Shown here: positions 21,785-32,364 of the stretch, in pieces | Position numbering within the stretch: the stretch's first letter is position 1 | How the letters are laid out: each line of letters starts with the position of its first letter | Origin: Shiraia sp. slf14 | Lineage: Eukaryota > Ascomycota > Dothideomycetes > Pleosporales > Shiraiaceae | Length of the DNA: 64,000 nt | Direction: 5' to 3' | Assembly: GCA_000498155.1 (NCBI GenBank) | Contig: AXZN01000010.1 | Coordinates: forward strand, 434,001-498,000 | The notes under the pieces: model-generated | What the model saw: the letters and a program-made list of their open reading frames with translations, nothing else | Databases searched by the model: none | What the model was told of the DNA's origin: nothing | Program-made: the position numbers and the translations under genes

Positions 21785-24665
21785 TCAGGCCATCACGCTT
21801 TGGTTGCCGCCTAACGGGTCATAGTCAGCATCAGAAGTATTTCGCTCATGGTCAACTTACCAATTTGACGTTTGATCTGTTCGCGAGCCCATCGGGCAGT
21901 GTCGCGGGTTCGGCTGCTGAATTCTGCATTAGCACGTGCTTCCCTCGCCATTGCGGTGAGGAAGTCGTGGCGGAAATAGTCCCTGAATTCGCCATTGGGG
22001 AACGCGTCTGCGAGGTCACCAATGACACCGCAAGACGAACGAAGGAGGGCTTCAGTGCGATTGTTATCCTGCTGGATGGTGCGTAGCAAATCAAAAATTG
22101 AATCCAAGTAGGGCACGATGAGGTTGGTCTTGTTGCTAGACTTCATGGCAACGATGCAACCGTCCCATGCATCCATGATGCCTTCCCGGAGTGAGGTGAT
22201 GTAATCAATCATCTCGTAGTTGCCCTCAGTGGTGAGGGAGACTTGGCCAGCCTGTTGAAGGACTTGAGCTACAACCGGAAGATAGGTTTCAAAGGCTCCA
22301 TGAATGGCATGAGCAATGTCGCTGAAGCATTGCAAAATGGCAGGCTTGAGTTGGTTGCCAAGTGCTGGGCTTCGCAAGTTGTTCAAGAGAGAGTTCATGA
22401 ACGCATCGCAGTAAGGCTGGACATTCTCGCCGAGTGATCGAGTGATGTCTGCCACCAGGCCCACGGCCATCGAGCAGAGCGCGGGCTCTTCCTGGTTGTT
22501 GAGAGCATTATACAAGAAGGGCGTGAAAGCTTCCATATACTTCTGGAAATCCTCCTCCAGAGCAGTGGCAATGGATCCCATGGCAGCGAAAACAGTATCT
22601 GGAACACTGGATTTGGGTGGCAAAGAAGTCAACAGACTCAGCAGGACCTGAACGATACGGTCGGACTGAGGCCTGATGTCGCCTTCCAAACGCTGGACAA
22701 TCGACATGATGACGCTAGCCAAGCTAGTCTGCATCTCTTCGAGAGTGAGCTTGTCTTCAACGCTGACGACCTGACCTTGTAGAACAATGGATTTTTCTAG
22801 GCGCTCGAGGATGACGTTGGAAAGCTCATTGACTAATGGGAGACTGTCACCGGCAGCATTGTTAACGAAAGAATTGAGAACCTCGTAGGCAGCGGTACGC
22901 AATTGGTTGTCTGCATCGCCGCGCTCAGTGACGGTCAATAGGTGCTGCACACTCTCAGCGAAATGAGCAGAGAGTGGGTTAGTCTGACATCCTGGCTCTC
23001 CAGCAAATCGGTCTGCGAGATTCATCAAAGACCAGCAGCAAGATGCTGCCATCTTGGGATGACTAGAGAGGCCGTGGAAGAGGGCTGCAATCAAACGTGG
23101 AAGATGTTGCTGTGCATCGAGAGCGCTGGGCACTGCCTCGCAGATACGACCAAGCGCGTATGCTGCTGAGTCCTTGACATGGATATTGTCGTCGCTCATC
23201 ATGCCAATAAGGGTGGGCAAAGCTTGCTTGACGATGGGGTCCAATACAGACTCTTCTGGGCCTTCCATGATGGCACCAAAGGCAGAAACAGACGCGTCAC
23301 GGCAATGCCAGTCCTCGGAACGGATGTACTTTTCAATAAAGGCAAGCACGGGAGGCATAACACCGCTGCCAACACATTGCGCCCAGAGCTGTAGACATTG
23401 ATAAGCCGCACGAGAAACGTTGTATTCGTTGTCATCGGCATCTTCATCTTGCTTGGTGAGCAACTCGAGCAAAACGGGGACAACCTCGGTGGTCGCAACT
23501 CTGGCGAAGTTGAAGTATTCTCGCAACTCAGTCGAACCTTCAGCTTGTGCCTAGTCGAATGGTTAGCACATGTTCTACATTTCTCAATTCACACTCAAGG
23601 CTCCGTACCTGTGTGTTGTCGTCTTCAATTGCAATCTCCTCTTCGCAGACGGTGCACCAGAATTCGACGGCTAGCTTAGCCACATCCTCCTCTTCACTCT
23701 TCATGCCTTGAATTGTCAAGCCAAAGAGCGCCTTCTCCATGTAGAAACGCATCTTATCATAGTAGAGACCCATGATTCGGTTCAGACAGCCATAAGAACC
23801 TTGTTGGATGCGGTTGTCATCAGCTTGTGTGGCTTCGCAGATGACCTGCATGATGTAGTTACGCTCGCCCTCGTTATCGAAGTTGGACCGCACAAACTCA
23901 ATCGAATCGCTGAGAGCGTTGATGGCTGCGACGCGGACGTCATTGTTGGTCTCTTCCTTGCGAGCGCCCTGGACGACGGCCGTCAGAATGGCATTGGAGT
24001 GGTGTCCGAGGGCGTCCCGCAGGTCCGCATCATCGGTGTCGCAAATGAAGCCAATGGTGGTTAACGAAGCTTGCTTTTGGCTGTCTGTGCCCTGTCCAAC
24101 GCTGTCGACCAAGGCAGGCATAAGCTCTGGCCATTGATTGCGGGGTATCTCTATGGCAGCAACGGAGGCAATGAATTGGGCAGCGGCGGAACCGACTTGC
24201 TTGGAGGGGGTGGAGAGTGTACGTAGGGCCAACTGCTTAACCTCTTGCTTGATGTTGGGGTCGAGGTTGGTCCATCGCTCTTGCACCTGGCGTAACCGGG
24301 CATACTCGCGTGCGGTGAAAGCGTTCTTCAAGGCGAGAGCAGCGGCGGTTCGGATACCCGGATTTGCTTGCTCGTTTGCGAGTTCGGTGCCGAGGACGGT
24401 CAGATATTGTGGCTGCAGAAGGGAAGAGCGGTCAGTGGGCGTGTCTAAGAGAAGAAGCGCTGCAACCTGGTTGCAGCACTGAAGAGCGGCGAATCGACTT
24501 ACGAAATCAGAATCAGCGGCGGTCTGGAGTTGCTGCTCAGCCGCGTTACGAATGTTGGCATCTAGCAGACAAAGTCAGTAGTGAACTCGCGAGGCAGGCA
24601 GGTAGGAAACTGCAAGCAAGCATACCAGCGGAGAAAGTCCCCTCCAACACCTGGTTGATATCCAT
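21785..24665 (-). CDS. kap95: Importin beta-1 subunit (karyopherin Kap95)
   Basis: The CDS is the complement of 21785-21810, 21861-23550, 23609-24412, 24503-24561 and 24626-24665, giving 872 residues (yeast Kap95 has 861). The protein starts MDINQVLEGTFSADANIRNA and is made of HEAT repeats throughout (for example SDDNIHVKDSAAYALGRICE and NNDVRVAAINALSDSIEF). It imports classical-NLS cargo with importin alpha and releases it on RanGTP binding. It acts at the nuclear pore. Two very small 5' exons (40 and 59 nt) and a 26-nt last exon are inferred. Without the last intron (21811-21860, GTAAGT...TTAG) the protein would end in an unrelated 14-residue tail, while with it the end is RQIGGNQSVMA, like other fungal homologues. 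Confidence 0.94.
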
Positions 24666-25683
24666 GACTGCAGGAGGGTGTTTTTCAGGGCGTCAAAGAG
24701 GGGTATCGGGGAGCAGGGGAAAAAGTCGAGCAAGCCGCGGTGTGGCGGGTGGTGGACAAGGAGAGGCTGTGAGAAAAGGAAAGAGAGAGGTAGTGGGGGG
24801 AGAGAGAAGTTGGGGTGGGCGCGGTGTAGGGAGGGATTTTGAAGCGAAGTAGGTCGAGCGTAGACAGGGCCAACAACACGTGAATTATTGTTTTCTGGAC
24901 GGGTCGTGCCCCACTACTGGCGGCGGCGGCCTTGAAAGAAGGGGTTTATTATGATGATGATGATGCGGCGTCACGTGCAGATTTATTTTGATAGCAGAAG
25001 AAGCGAATGGAAGGGGGCCAGCTTGTCAGTGACGGACGAGCTCTGGGACTGGGCTGCAATGCGAATGCTATGTGCGGTGCGGTGCTGCACTGCAAAGGCA
25101 CAGGCAAGCAAAGCGGCTGTTCTCCAAGCTTCCGCGACGTGCTTTTGAGCAGCCACTGCCTGCCGCCTGGCAACCACGCATTGGCTCGCTTGGGCCGTGC
25201 CTTCCCCAGATTGCCTTCTCCCGCTGCAGCCCTGTGATGGTTCCCTTGCCACTCTAGACGCCCTCGATGCTGTCTCTCACCACGACTATCGCCCATCCAG
25301 AATCTGCTACTTCGCTGGTTCTGAAACGCCGCCGCCCTCGACTCTTTGTTCACGCCGTTGCTAGGTCTTTGCCAAGACATGACGCATGCGTGGCGGCCCC
25401 CAATGTCAATCATCTCGAGTCTATTGGACACCATACACGCAAGCTCCATCACGTCCCTCAAAGCAGAGATTCCCTCATCATAGCTGCCCACCTTTAGTTT
25501 CTATCAAAATGCTGTCTTGTTTGTAGTGCTAATCCTCAAGGTATACAAGTCATAGGTAGTAGATAGTATATACACTATACAATGCAGTCCCTCGTCCCAT
25601 TGCCATTCGCAACTCATTACAACGCCAATTATGCAAATGCTGCTTCAAAAGTCTCTCATGTGTCCCACTCTTCCTCCTACCAC
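24666..25683. promoter_or_regulatory. Promoter region of importin beta
   Basis: This is a 1-kb stretch upstream of the importin beta start and downstream of the phosphatase gene. It contains a strongly purine-rich segment on the plus strand (pyrimidine-rich on the coding strand) at about 24.75-24.85 kb and a short ATG trinucleotide repeat at 24951-24966. Overlapping open frames around 25.0-25.5 kb exist on both strands and are not convincing. Confidence 0.4.
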
Positions 25684-27537
25684 TTACATGCGACCCATGG
25701 CTCTAGGATTCTCTGCCTCCTGCTTCCTCCAGTCTCGCATCTCCTTCGTGCCCAAGCTACCCAGGCCACCTTCACCTCGTCTCTCCCATCCGCCTAATCT
25801 CACTACTAGGCCCGTGGCATTATCTGCACCCTCACTTCCAGACGACGTTTCCACTGCAAAGCTGACAACATCTCGGGCTGCCTGCTCCGGCGTCTTGGCC
25901 TCTTTGACAATATCCACAATCTCCTGGTCTGACAAATGACCCGACACTCCGTCTGAACAGAGAATCATGAACGAGTACTCAGCCGGCGACATTTCTACCC
26001 GCCGAATCTCAGGCTCTGCTGACACCCCGACACGCTTCGATGCCATATCACCAAACGCACGGCTATTGGCAAGTCCCGAAATGCGCTCTTCGCCAAACGA
26101 ATCTGTCACAAATGCAGCTGCATAGCGGCGAAGGCGTGTGGCTTCATCAGGCAGCGAAGGATGGTGATTCGATGTCAATGGGACTGCTTGACCTGTTGCT
26201 GTATTACACAGCAGGATCCTGGTGTCGCCAACATGCGCAGTCACCAAGGATGAGGGTGACGAAGGATGCCAGAAAGGTGATGGTGTAGGCGTGGATATCA
26301 ACGCTACGCTGCACGTGCTTCCTCCCTTGAATCGATTCATACCGCCAATGGGCTTAGCAGTTCGCGAGGGGTGTCCAAGAATATCATCAGCATTCAGAGC
26401 TTTATCTGCACGGACAGGATCTTCTTCTTTTTTACCCACTTGAGCAGCCACAAAGTCGTAGTCTGCCTTCAAAAAGGCATATTCGAGAACTGTCTCAATA
26501 CCTACACCTTCTTTGGCATCGTCAGGTATCGAAGAGTTGCCTGCGTGTCGTCTTGACACGACCTCTTTTTCGGCAGGATGGCCTTGTCCGCCTGCAGACA
26601 TGGAGAACCACTCGGGCTTGAAGCGTCGGAAATAACCTCCCACCAAATCTTTCCAACTCTTGACCAATTGCTGTTCTAACTCTTCAGCCTTGCGAATGCT
26701 GTCAGACTGCTTCACAGGAGGGGCGCTACCTATTAGCTCTTTTTGGCTCTTTGAGCCTGCAGTGGGCATATCACCTTGACCCTTACCGTTCGGGGGCTTT
26801 AAAGGCTTTACCCCAGGGGGCGTGTGTGTCTCAATGGCTTCCAGGCTCTCCTTATCTCTCTGTGCCCGATTGACGCATGGGACATCCTTTTCTCTTGCTG
26901 GGCTGTTCGGATGGCCTGCCGTTCGATCTCTCGCCAAACTGCTTTTGAGCTCAAACGACCGGGTTGCTTTCTCCAGATAGTCGTGTAGTTGCTCCCTTAG
27001 GAAGCCAGAGCACTCGGCGCCACCATGGCCATCAAATACACCAAAATAGAAGACCTGCGGATCCCCACTCGCGCCTACATCGGGAGTGACCTCACTTTGG
27101 ACCTGGCCCCGCGAGTTCCTGGTCAGCGACATTGGCCGTCGTTTGGCAAATGCTGGAATATCAATTGTACCAGCCTGGAAAGCATCTTCATTGTATGGCC
27201 GCGTCCCGCGCGATAATGTGACACCAAAGTGGTGTTTCGCGCTCTTCAGCGGTATTCGCACAACCGTCATTTCGCGCGAGGTGCCCAGCACAGCAGCCGG
27301 CAACCTATTCGACTGGTGCGCATCGTAAGGAGTGCTCTTATCGCGCGGCAACTTGTGGTGTTGTGTTCGTGAATCTGGGTGCAACGAAGTCGAGGGTATA
27401 TGGGTGATGAAGTACTCTTGGAAGCAGCGACGCTGGGTTATCGAAGTGGAGGGGTAGTTGGACGTGTGCGCGCAGATGGAGCAGACAATTGAGGGCCTTC
27501 TGCTGGCGCCTGGGAGATAGACGGTAGGTTTCCACAT
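25684..27537 (-). CDS. Mitochondrial-type PP2C protein phosphatase (Ptc6/Aup1-like)
   Basis: This is a single-exon gene for 617 residues. The N-terminal 90 residues are basic and poor in acidic residues, suggesting a mitochondrial presequence. PP2C motifs follow in order: RPYNEDAF (113-120), the metal-binding FGVFDGHGG (165-173), GSTCSVALIS (406-415), TAHVGDTRILLC (433-444), SRAFGDMASKR (492-502), ILCSDGVSGHLSD (525-537) and the final Asp of ADNATGLVVRL (571-581). The enzyme dephosphorylates Ser/Thr with Mg/Mn. Yeast Ptc6 acts in mitochondria on the pyruvate dehydrogenase complex and mitophagy, and equivalence is inferred from the overall layout. A low-complexity insertion of roughly 140 residues (about 200-345) separates the second and third motif blocks. 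Met 90 is an alternative, non-mitochondrial start. Confidence 0.9.
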   Translation of the reverse strand: MWKPTVYLPGASRRPSIVCSICAHTSNYPSTSITQRRCFQEYFITHIPSTSLHPDSRTQHHKLPRDKSTPYDAHQSNRLPAAVLGTSREMTVVRIPLKSAKHHFGVTLSRGTRPYNEDAFQAGTIDIPAFAKRRPMSLTRNSRGQVQSEVTPDVGASGDPQVFYFGVFDGHGGAECSGFLREQLHDYLEKATRSFELKSSLARDRTAGHPNSPAREKDVPCVNRAQRDKESLEAIETHTPPGVKPLKPPNGKGQGDMPTAGSKSQKELIGSAPPVKQSDSIRKAEELEQQLVKSWKDLVGGYFRRFKPEWFSMSAGGQGHPAEKEVVSRRHAGNSSIPDDAKEGVGIETVLEYAFLKADYDFVAAQVGKKEEDPVRADKALNADDILGHPSRTAKPIGGMNRFKGGSTCSVALISTPTPSPFWHPSSPSSLVTAHVGDTRILLCNTATGQAVPLTSNHHPSLPDEATRLRRYAAAFVTDSFGEERISGLANSRAFGDMASKRVGVSAEPEIRRVEMSPAEYSFMILCSDGVSGHLSDQEIVDIVKEAKTPEQAARDVVSFAVETSSGSEGADNATGLVVRLGGWERRGEGGLGSLGTKEMRDWRKQEAENPRAMGRM

Positions 27538-28956
27538 GCTGTCCCTTGCGACAAAGGACGCATGGTGTTGCAGTACGGGGAGCTATCTCATGCTTAAGAT
27601 GGGGCTGAAGAGGTTCCAAGCCAACATGTCGCGAGTGTACCTAAAAGACAACCCGCCCGCTTGACCGGTTCGCCGGCTGATTGGTCACACCCACGTCATT
27701 GGCAACACCAACCACCACGACTAGTCTTCCACATTACCATTGGATGATTATCTCACATGCACACAGGATCTAGCGAAGTCTGGGGAGCCGATGTTCGGCT
27801 ATGGGTAAGTGCAACTATATCTCTCCATCCAAATGACGCTTCAGTAACTGAGAACGCTACACAATACATTCCATCTATCAGTCACTGACATTCACTGACA
27901 CGGTTAACTTAACATAACAATCCATTGACAAGCATCCAGTGTTGTCAGTATACTTTGAAGAAAATACTCCTTCTTGGACCATTCCTCAAAATGATGCCCT
28001 TCCTTGCGTGAGAACTATTCACCAAACAACACTTTCTATGTTTACCACAGACTGATGAGACGCGATCGTACTCGATTATACAGGCCATTATTGGGGTCTT
28101 GGAATGGCTCAAATTGACCCTTGTCACGATCTCTTGTCGCCATGCCGTTGCATACCTTGTGAACAAGTACATCTTGCTGACAATTCCTCATATCTTCAAG
28201 GCCCCCGTAGCGAGCGATCAGGGATGATGCCTTGTGCATTGGCCATAGGCAAAAACAAAGATCCTCAAGACACGGCCCGAGGGCTGCCTTGATTGGCTTG
28301 AAATGGTAAAGCAACAGCTCGGGCACGGATACACTACGCACGATCTGTGGGGTTGACCACTTATGGTTACAACTACCCGCACACGGCTTCCATCAGATGC
28401 CTAAAGTGACACGCCGACCACATTGGCAGTTGTACAAGAGCCTTGGACAGTACCTCGGGATCAAGGCAGTGAGACATGGTGGGAGAATCCATTGTTCGTT
28501 ATTGTGCAACAGGCACAAGAGCACGCCTTATCAGGTAGCCATGGACGCCTGCAAGAACCTTGATATATCTTTGACTCTGAGCTAATTCTGTTTCCCGCAC
28601 GACTCTTTTATGTCTAAAGAGTACGAAATACCTAGATCGAACATTTGTATCATCTGTTAGGGCCCAAATTCGAACATTTGTGAAAGTGAGCAGTGACTGG
28701 TGAACGTTCACCTTCACTCACCGCGCAGTTGCCAAGAGTTCTGTAAGTTCGATTCTTCGCTTAATTATATATAATCAAGTAGAAACCCTTGAGTCTTCCT
28801 TCTCTTGCCAGCTATCTTATAGTTCAACACAAACTGCGCACGTTGTTATTTGGCCGTTGAACTCCACTGACCCGATTGTAGCAGTTACTTTGCTTCAAGG
28901 CATTCAGAGCTCCCTTGCTACGTCACTCCACTGAATACGCAACACCAATACTCAAG
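27538..28956. other. Divergent intergenic region
   Basis: This stretch lies between the phosphatase start (-) and the unnamed coiled-coil gene (+). It includes short open frames at 28.0-28.6 kb on both strands with no recognisable protein. It should contain both promoters. No transposon remains were recognised. Confidence 0.4.
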
Positions 28957-29014
28957 GTAAGCTGGAAACTTTGCTCGACTTCAGTGAAGCACATGCGCTT
29001 ACAGACTTTGACAG
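28957..29014 (+). other. Possible 5'-UTR intron of the downstream gene
   Basis: A GTAAGC donor at 28957 and an acceptor TTTGACAG ending at 29014 enclose 58 bp, and the start codon follows immediately. The length and signals match the other introns of the window. It would be spliced from the leader if transcription starts upstream. Confidence 0.45.
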
Positions 29015-30746
29015 ATGGACCGCCAACCGAAGTTTACACCACCCCCGCCTTATTTAGAGCCCACTGCCAAACGCACTGGCGTAGGCCCGATGTACAACGA
29101 TCACAGCTTTGTTCAAACTAATGGGGCTGGCTCGGGCAGTGATAGTAGCTTGGATTATAGCATGAATCTTCGTTCATTCTACTCGCACGATCAGCATCTT
29201 AGCTCGGGACCATCACACTTCAACCCCCCTGCTCAAAACTATCAAGCAGGTGCTGAGGACTCCGTTCAGGACAACCAAAACCTGGTTTCCTGGCTCCAGC
29301 AATTGAACCTTGATCCCTCTGCGCAGCATGATCAACAAAACTTCTCTTCCGAACTGCCCGTAAATGGAGGCTTGCAACAGCCAGCCGTTTCTAGTAACGT
29401 CGCTGTTCCTTCCTCGCCAATGTAAGTCCCTATTCAGTGAAATTGAGGCGATGCGACTAACTATAGATAGCAACGAGAATAATGGTAACAGCACCCGGGA
29501 CTTGGAGCTTTTGACCCTTCAGCTCGCACGACAGATCATCGAAGCAAACCAGTCGCTCGCAGCCCAACAGCGCCAGATCTCAGAATTGAAGAACAACCTG
29601 GCCACTCAAGATAGAGGCCAACGTGGCCGTAATCAGTTTCCTGAACATAAGGCCTCTGGTCAATTCTACATGAACAACAACCCCGGATACAACCGATCTA
29701 CCCGACGCTCTGCTGTTCAGCCGTATGAACCTGCTATGCCTGTCGATCCGCTCAATACAGGTCACCCACCTCGTAGGGCCTACACGCCACCTGTTCTACC
29801 TCCTCAAACTCCCCCACCTCGTCAAGCGGGTAAAAAGAAAGGTCGTCATCACCGAACCGCTACACCAGAACAACGCCAACTTCGGGCTCTCACTAATGGT
29901 AGACCGGTCTATACTCTTGGTATCGACCCACAAACTGACCGCGGTTTGATCTGCGATTTCTTCGAGCAGATTAAAACATGGTCAGCTGCCTATACCGTGC
30001 AACTGGGTGCTCTTGCCGCTGAGAAGATCCAAGAACTAGCCACAAATGCAGGCTTGGTCGGTTACCTTGGCACAGCCGCTCAGTTCTCTAAGATGATCAT
30101 GGAACCTGAGATGCTGAAGTCTATCGTCTCAGCCATCGTTAGCCGTTACATCTTTGCATACACGGTTGGCGAGCATGCTATGTTCCTCAGTCGTCATATT
30201 GATGCAGATATTTGCGAGCGTCTCGATCAGGCGTGGGCACAGTTGGGTGACCACGACCACGAGAAGAAGGCTGAATTGCTTGCTCTTCAGCGCGAGATAT
30301 ACACTCGCATCAAAGACGCCGAAAACTTCAAGGACTGGCGAACCAACTGCGCAAAGGATTTCACAACACAGCTGCTGTCGAAGCTGAATGGGTTCCTGAT
30401 CACCAACCTTCCATTCACGACTGCAAAGGACCGTGACCATCGTCTTCAGGAACTTTTCGTCAAGGGATATAGAATTGGATTCCGCTTACGCATGGAGGCC
30501 GTTTGGCAATTTACTTGGCCTGTTCCAGGCGATCAGTTCCAGCCTGCCGTTATGGTCAATGAGAGCAGGAAACTGTATGGCGATATGATCACAACCATGC
30601 GGGAAGTCATGAACTCTCCTAAGGAGCACTGCGTCCGCTTCGCCGTCAGCCCCACCATGATCAAGACTGAATTCAGTGTAGCAGGTGAAAAGAAGGAAGT
30701 TGTTCACTCAGCCTTGGTCCATATCTCACCAAAGCGATGGCTCTGA
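29015..30746 (+). CDS. Unnamed fungal protein with disordered N-terminus, coiled coil and helical C-terminal domain
   Basis: The CDS joins 29015-29421 and 29471-30746, giving 560 residues. I do not recognise a named domain. The N-terminal 140 residues are Gln/Asn/Ser/Pro-rich with a PPPPY motif. A predicted coiled coil follows (LLTLQLARQIIEANQSLAAQ ... ISELKNNLATQD). Next come a Pro-rich stretch with a basic cluster GKKKGRHHRT that could be a nuclear signal, and then a helical, charged domain from roughly residue 270 to the end (YTLGIDPQTDRGLICDFFEQ ... WAQLGDHDHEKKAELLALQ). The intron has acceptors four bases apart (TATAG and GATAG). Only the second keeps the frame. The even codon composition and clean splice support a real gene. 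Cell location and role are unknown. Confidence 0.8.
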
Positions 30747-31117
30747 GTATGATTCAGCACTAGGTCCAAAGTCGCAGCTACCATGTAATTTTGTTATGTA
30801 TTTCTAATTCGGTAGTAGCCAGCAACTGATCTTGACCTCCAAAGAGCTGATCTATGGGTTTGGCAAAAGAAAAAAGTCCTTCTTGTACGTAGATGCAATG
30901 GTTCGTAGCATACATACATAACATATTATATTGTATTTCTTTGTATACTTTTGAGACCAGCGAAAGCCTCTGCAACTTGATTACAACGGTATAAAAGGAG
31001 TGACGCCGCCCCTCGAGGAGGCATCAACGCTCCCAGATATGTACTTATAAAATGAACAGATTCGCCAAGCGAGGGTATATACAACGCCCACAACGCCTCA
31101 TTAGATTACTAAAACAT
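30747..31117. other. Convergent 3' intergenic region
   Basis: This AT-rich spacer between two convergent gene tails contains only a short incidental open frame. Confidence 0.5.
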
Positions 31118-32364
31118 TCAAGCCCATCCCCTGGGTGCTGCTGGTGGTAAGTCCCGCAAATCTCTAACCGAGTCTAGCGGAACCCCCCTCCCACCAGTTG
31201 GCTGTTCACTGAAGATTCGTGGTGGAAGTGGTTTATTTACGTTTACAGTAGGAGCCCATGGATCTTCGTTGTGGAAAGAATGGACGGAATACACTGATGT
31301 TTTTTGTATTCCAGAACGTGACGTGAGAACAATCGTATCATCTGAAGTGATTGATGTTTTCCCAATGGAGGGCTTGCGTACAGTGTATGCTGAGGCTCGG
31401 CTGCGTACAGAGGTCTTGATATTCCGAACAAGGGGACGTAACGTGGCAATTGAGGCTGCAATGATTCCAGTCCCTGGCTCAGCTGTTGCCCAGATAGTTG
31501 CTTTGACAGACATTGCTTCGAGACGTTAACATGCATGATAATCCGAATTTAGTAAATGAGTGACTTACGAGAGATCCCCGATCGGTTGAAAAGCAAACCT
31601 TTCAGGTATACCATACGCATAATACTTGAAACGCTCCCTATGGCACCAAGCGCCATGACAATGCTGACTGAGATTTTGGCTCGACGGTCGAGGTCGCTTT
31701 CGATCAAGACGCAAATCGGAATCAGGACAAATGTCCAGTCTGCAATGATATTGATAGCTCCATACAGATAACCAGTTGAGAGAATGAACTGAGCCGGTAA
31801 ACATTTCTTTGAGCCTGACAGAGTGTCTGCGATCTTTGCCGGATCTCCGCAAGCGAATATCGTAGTGATGACGTAGAACAGGCCATAAGTTGCAGACACT
31901 GCGAGGATCGTGTGGAACAACAGGGTTTGCCACCGCTTGCTCAGAACACGAAGGAAGAATAGGCCAAGAGATATCTTGAGGACAGTTGTTGTAAGGATAT
32001 AGAAGACTTCCCCAAGCTGGACATAGACCAGCGTCACACGTAAGTCATCGATGTCAAACAACTTCCTCTGTTGGCCACGGAGTGTAATGACTATGATGAA
32101 GGCGGAGTAGCATGTAAAGAGAAGCTAACAACATCAGCTAAGCTCAAATATGGCAAGTTGGCTGCAGATACGAGTATGGTGTATCATTTGGAAGGAACTT
32201 ACCAATGTCGCGATCATAGAGACATCGTCCCAGCCAGGTGATTTAGTTATGCGATACCGGACCCATAACCGCAGCCCAACAGTAACATAAGACAATACCA
32301 GAAGAGTGATGACGAGAATCCAGATGATTCTACCTAACAGGACTAATTCTTCAAGTGTTGACAT
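31118..32364 (-). CDS. SAT4/fungal rhodopsin-domain integral membrane protein
   Basis: The CDS is the complement of 31118-31515, 31569-32124 and 32203-32364, giving 371 residues. It starts MSTLEELVLLGRIIWILVI, directly entering the first membrane helix, and about seven hydrophobic segments follow. Family features visible are GWDDVSMIATL after helix 2, the FACGDPAKIADTL loop, YLYGAINIIADWTFVLIP and the late motif IWATAEPGTGIIAASIATLRPL, then a polar cytoplasmic tail ending DLPPAAPRGWA. Proteins of this family (PF20684, including PTH11-like members) are plasma-membrane proteins often linked to surface or nutrient sensing, and the ligand is unknown. Intron 2 (31516-31568) has donor GTAAGT, but its acceptor is the less usual AAG. 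Two further AGs downstream are in the same phase, so 10-15 residues before IWATAEPG are uncertain. Confidence 0.85.

Noticed and set aside
28735..28765. AGTTCGATTC motif resembling a tRNA T-loop
   Set aside because: No matching A box or acceptor stem at the right distance.
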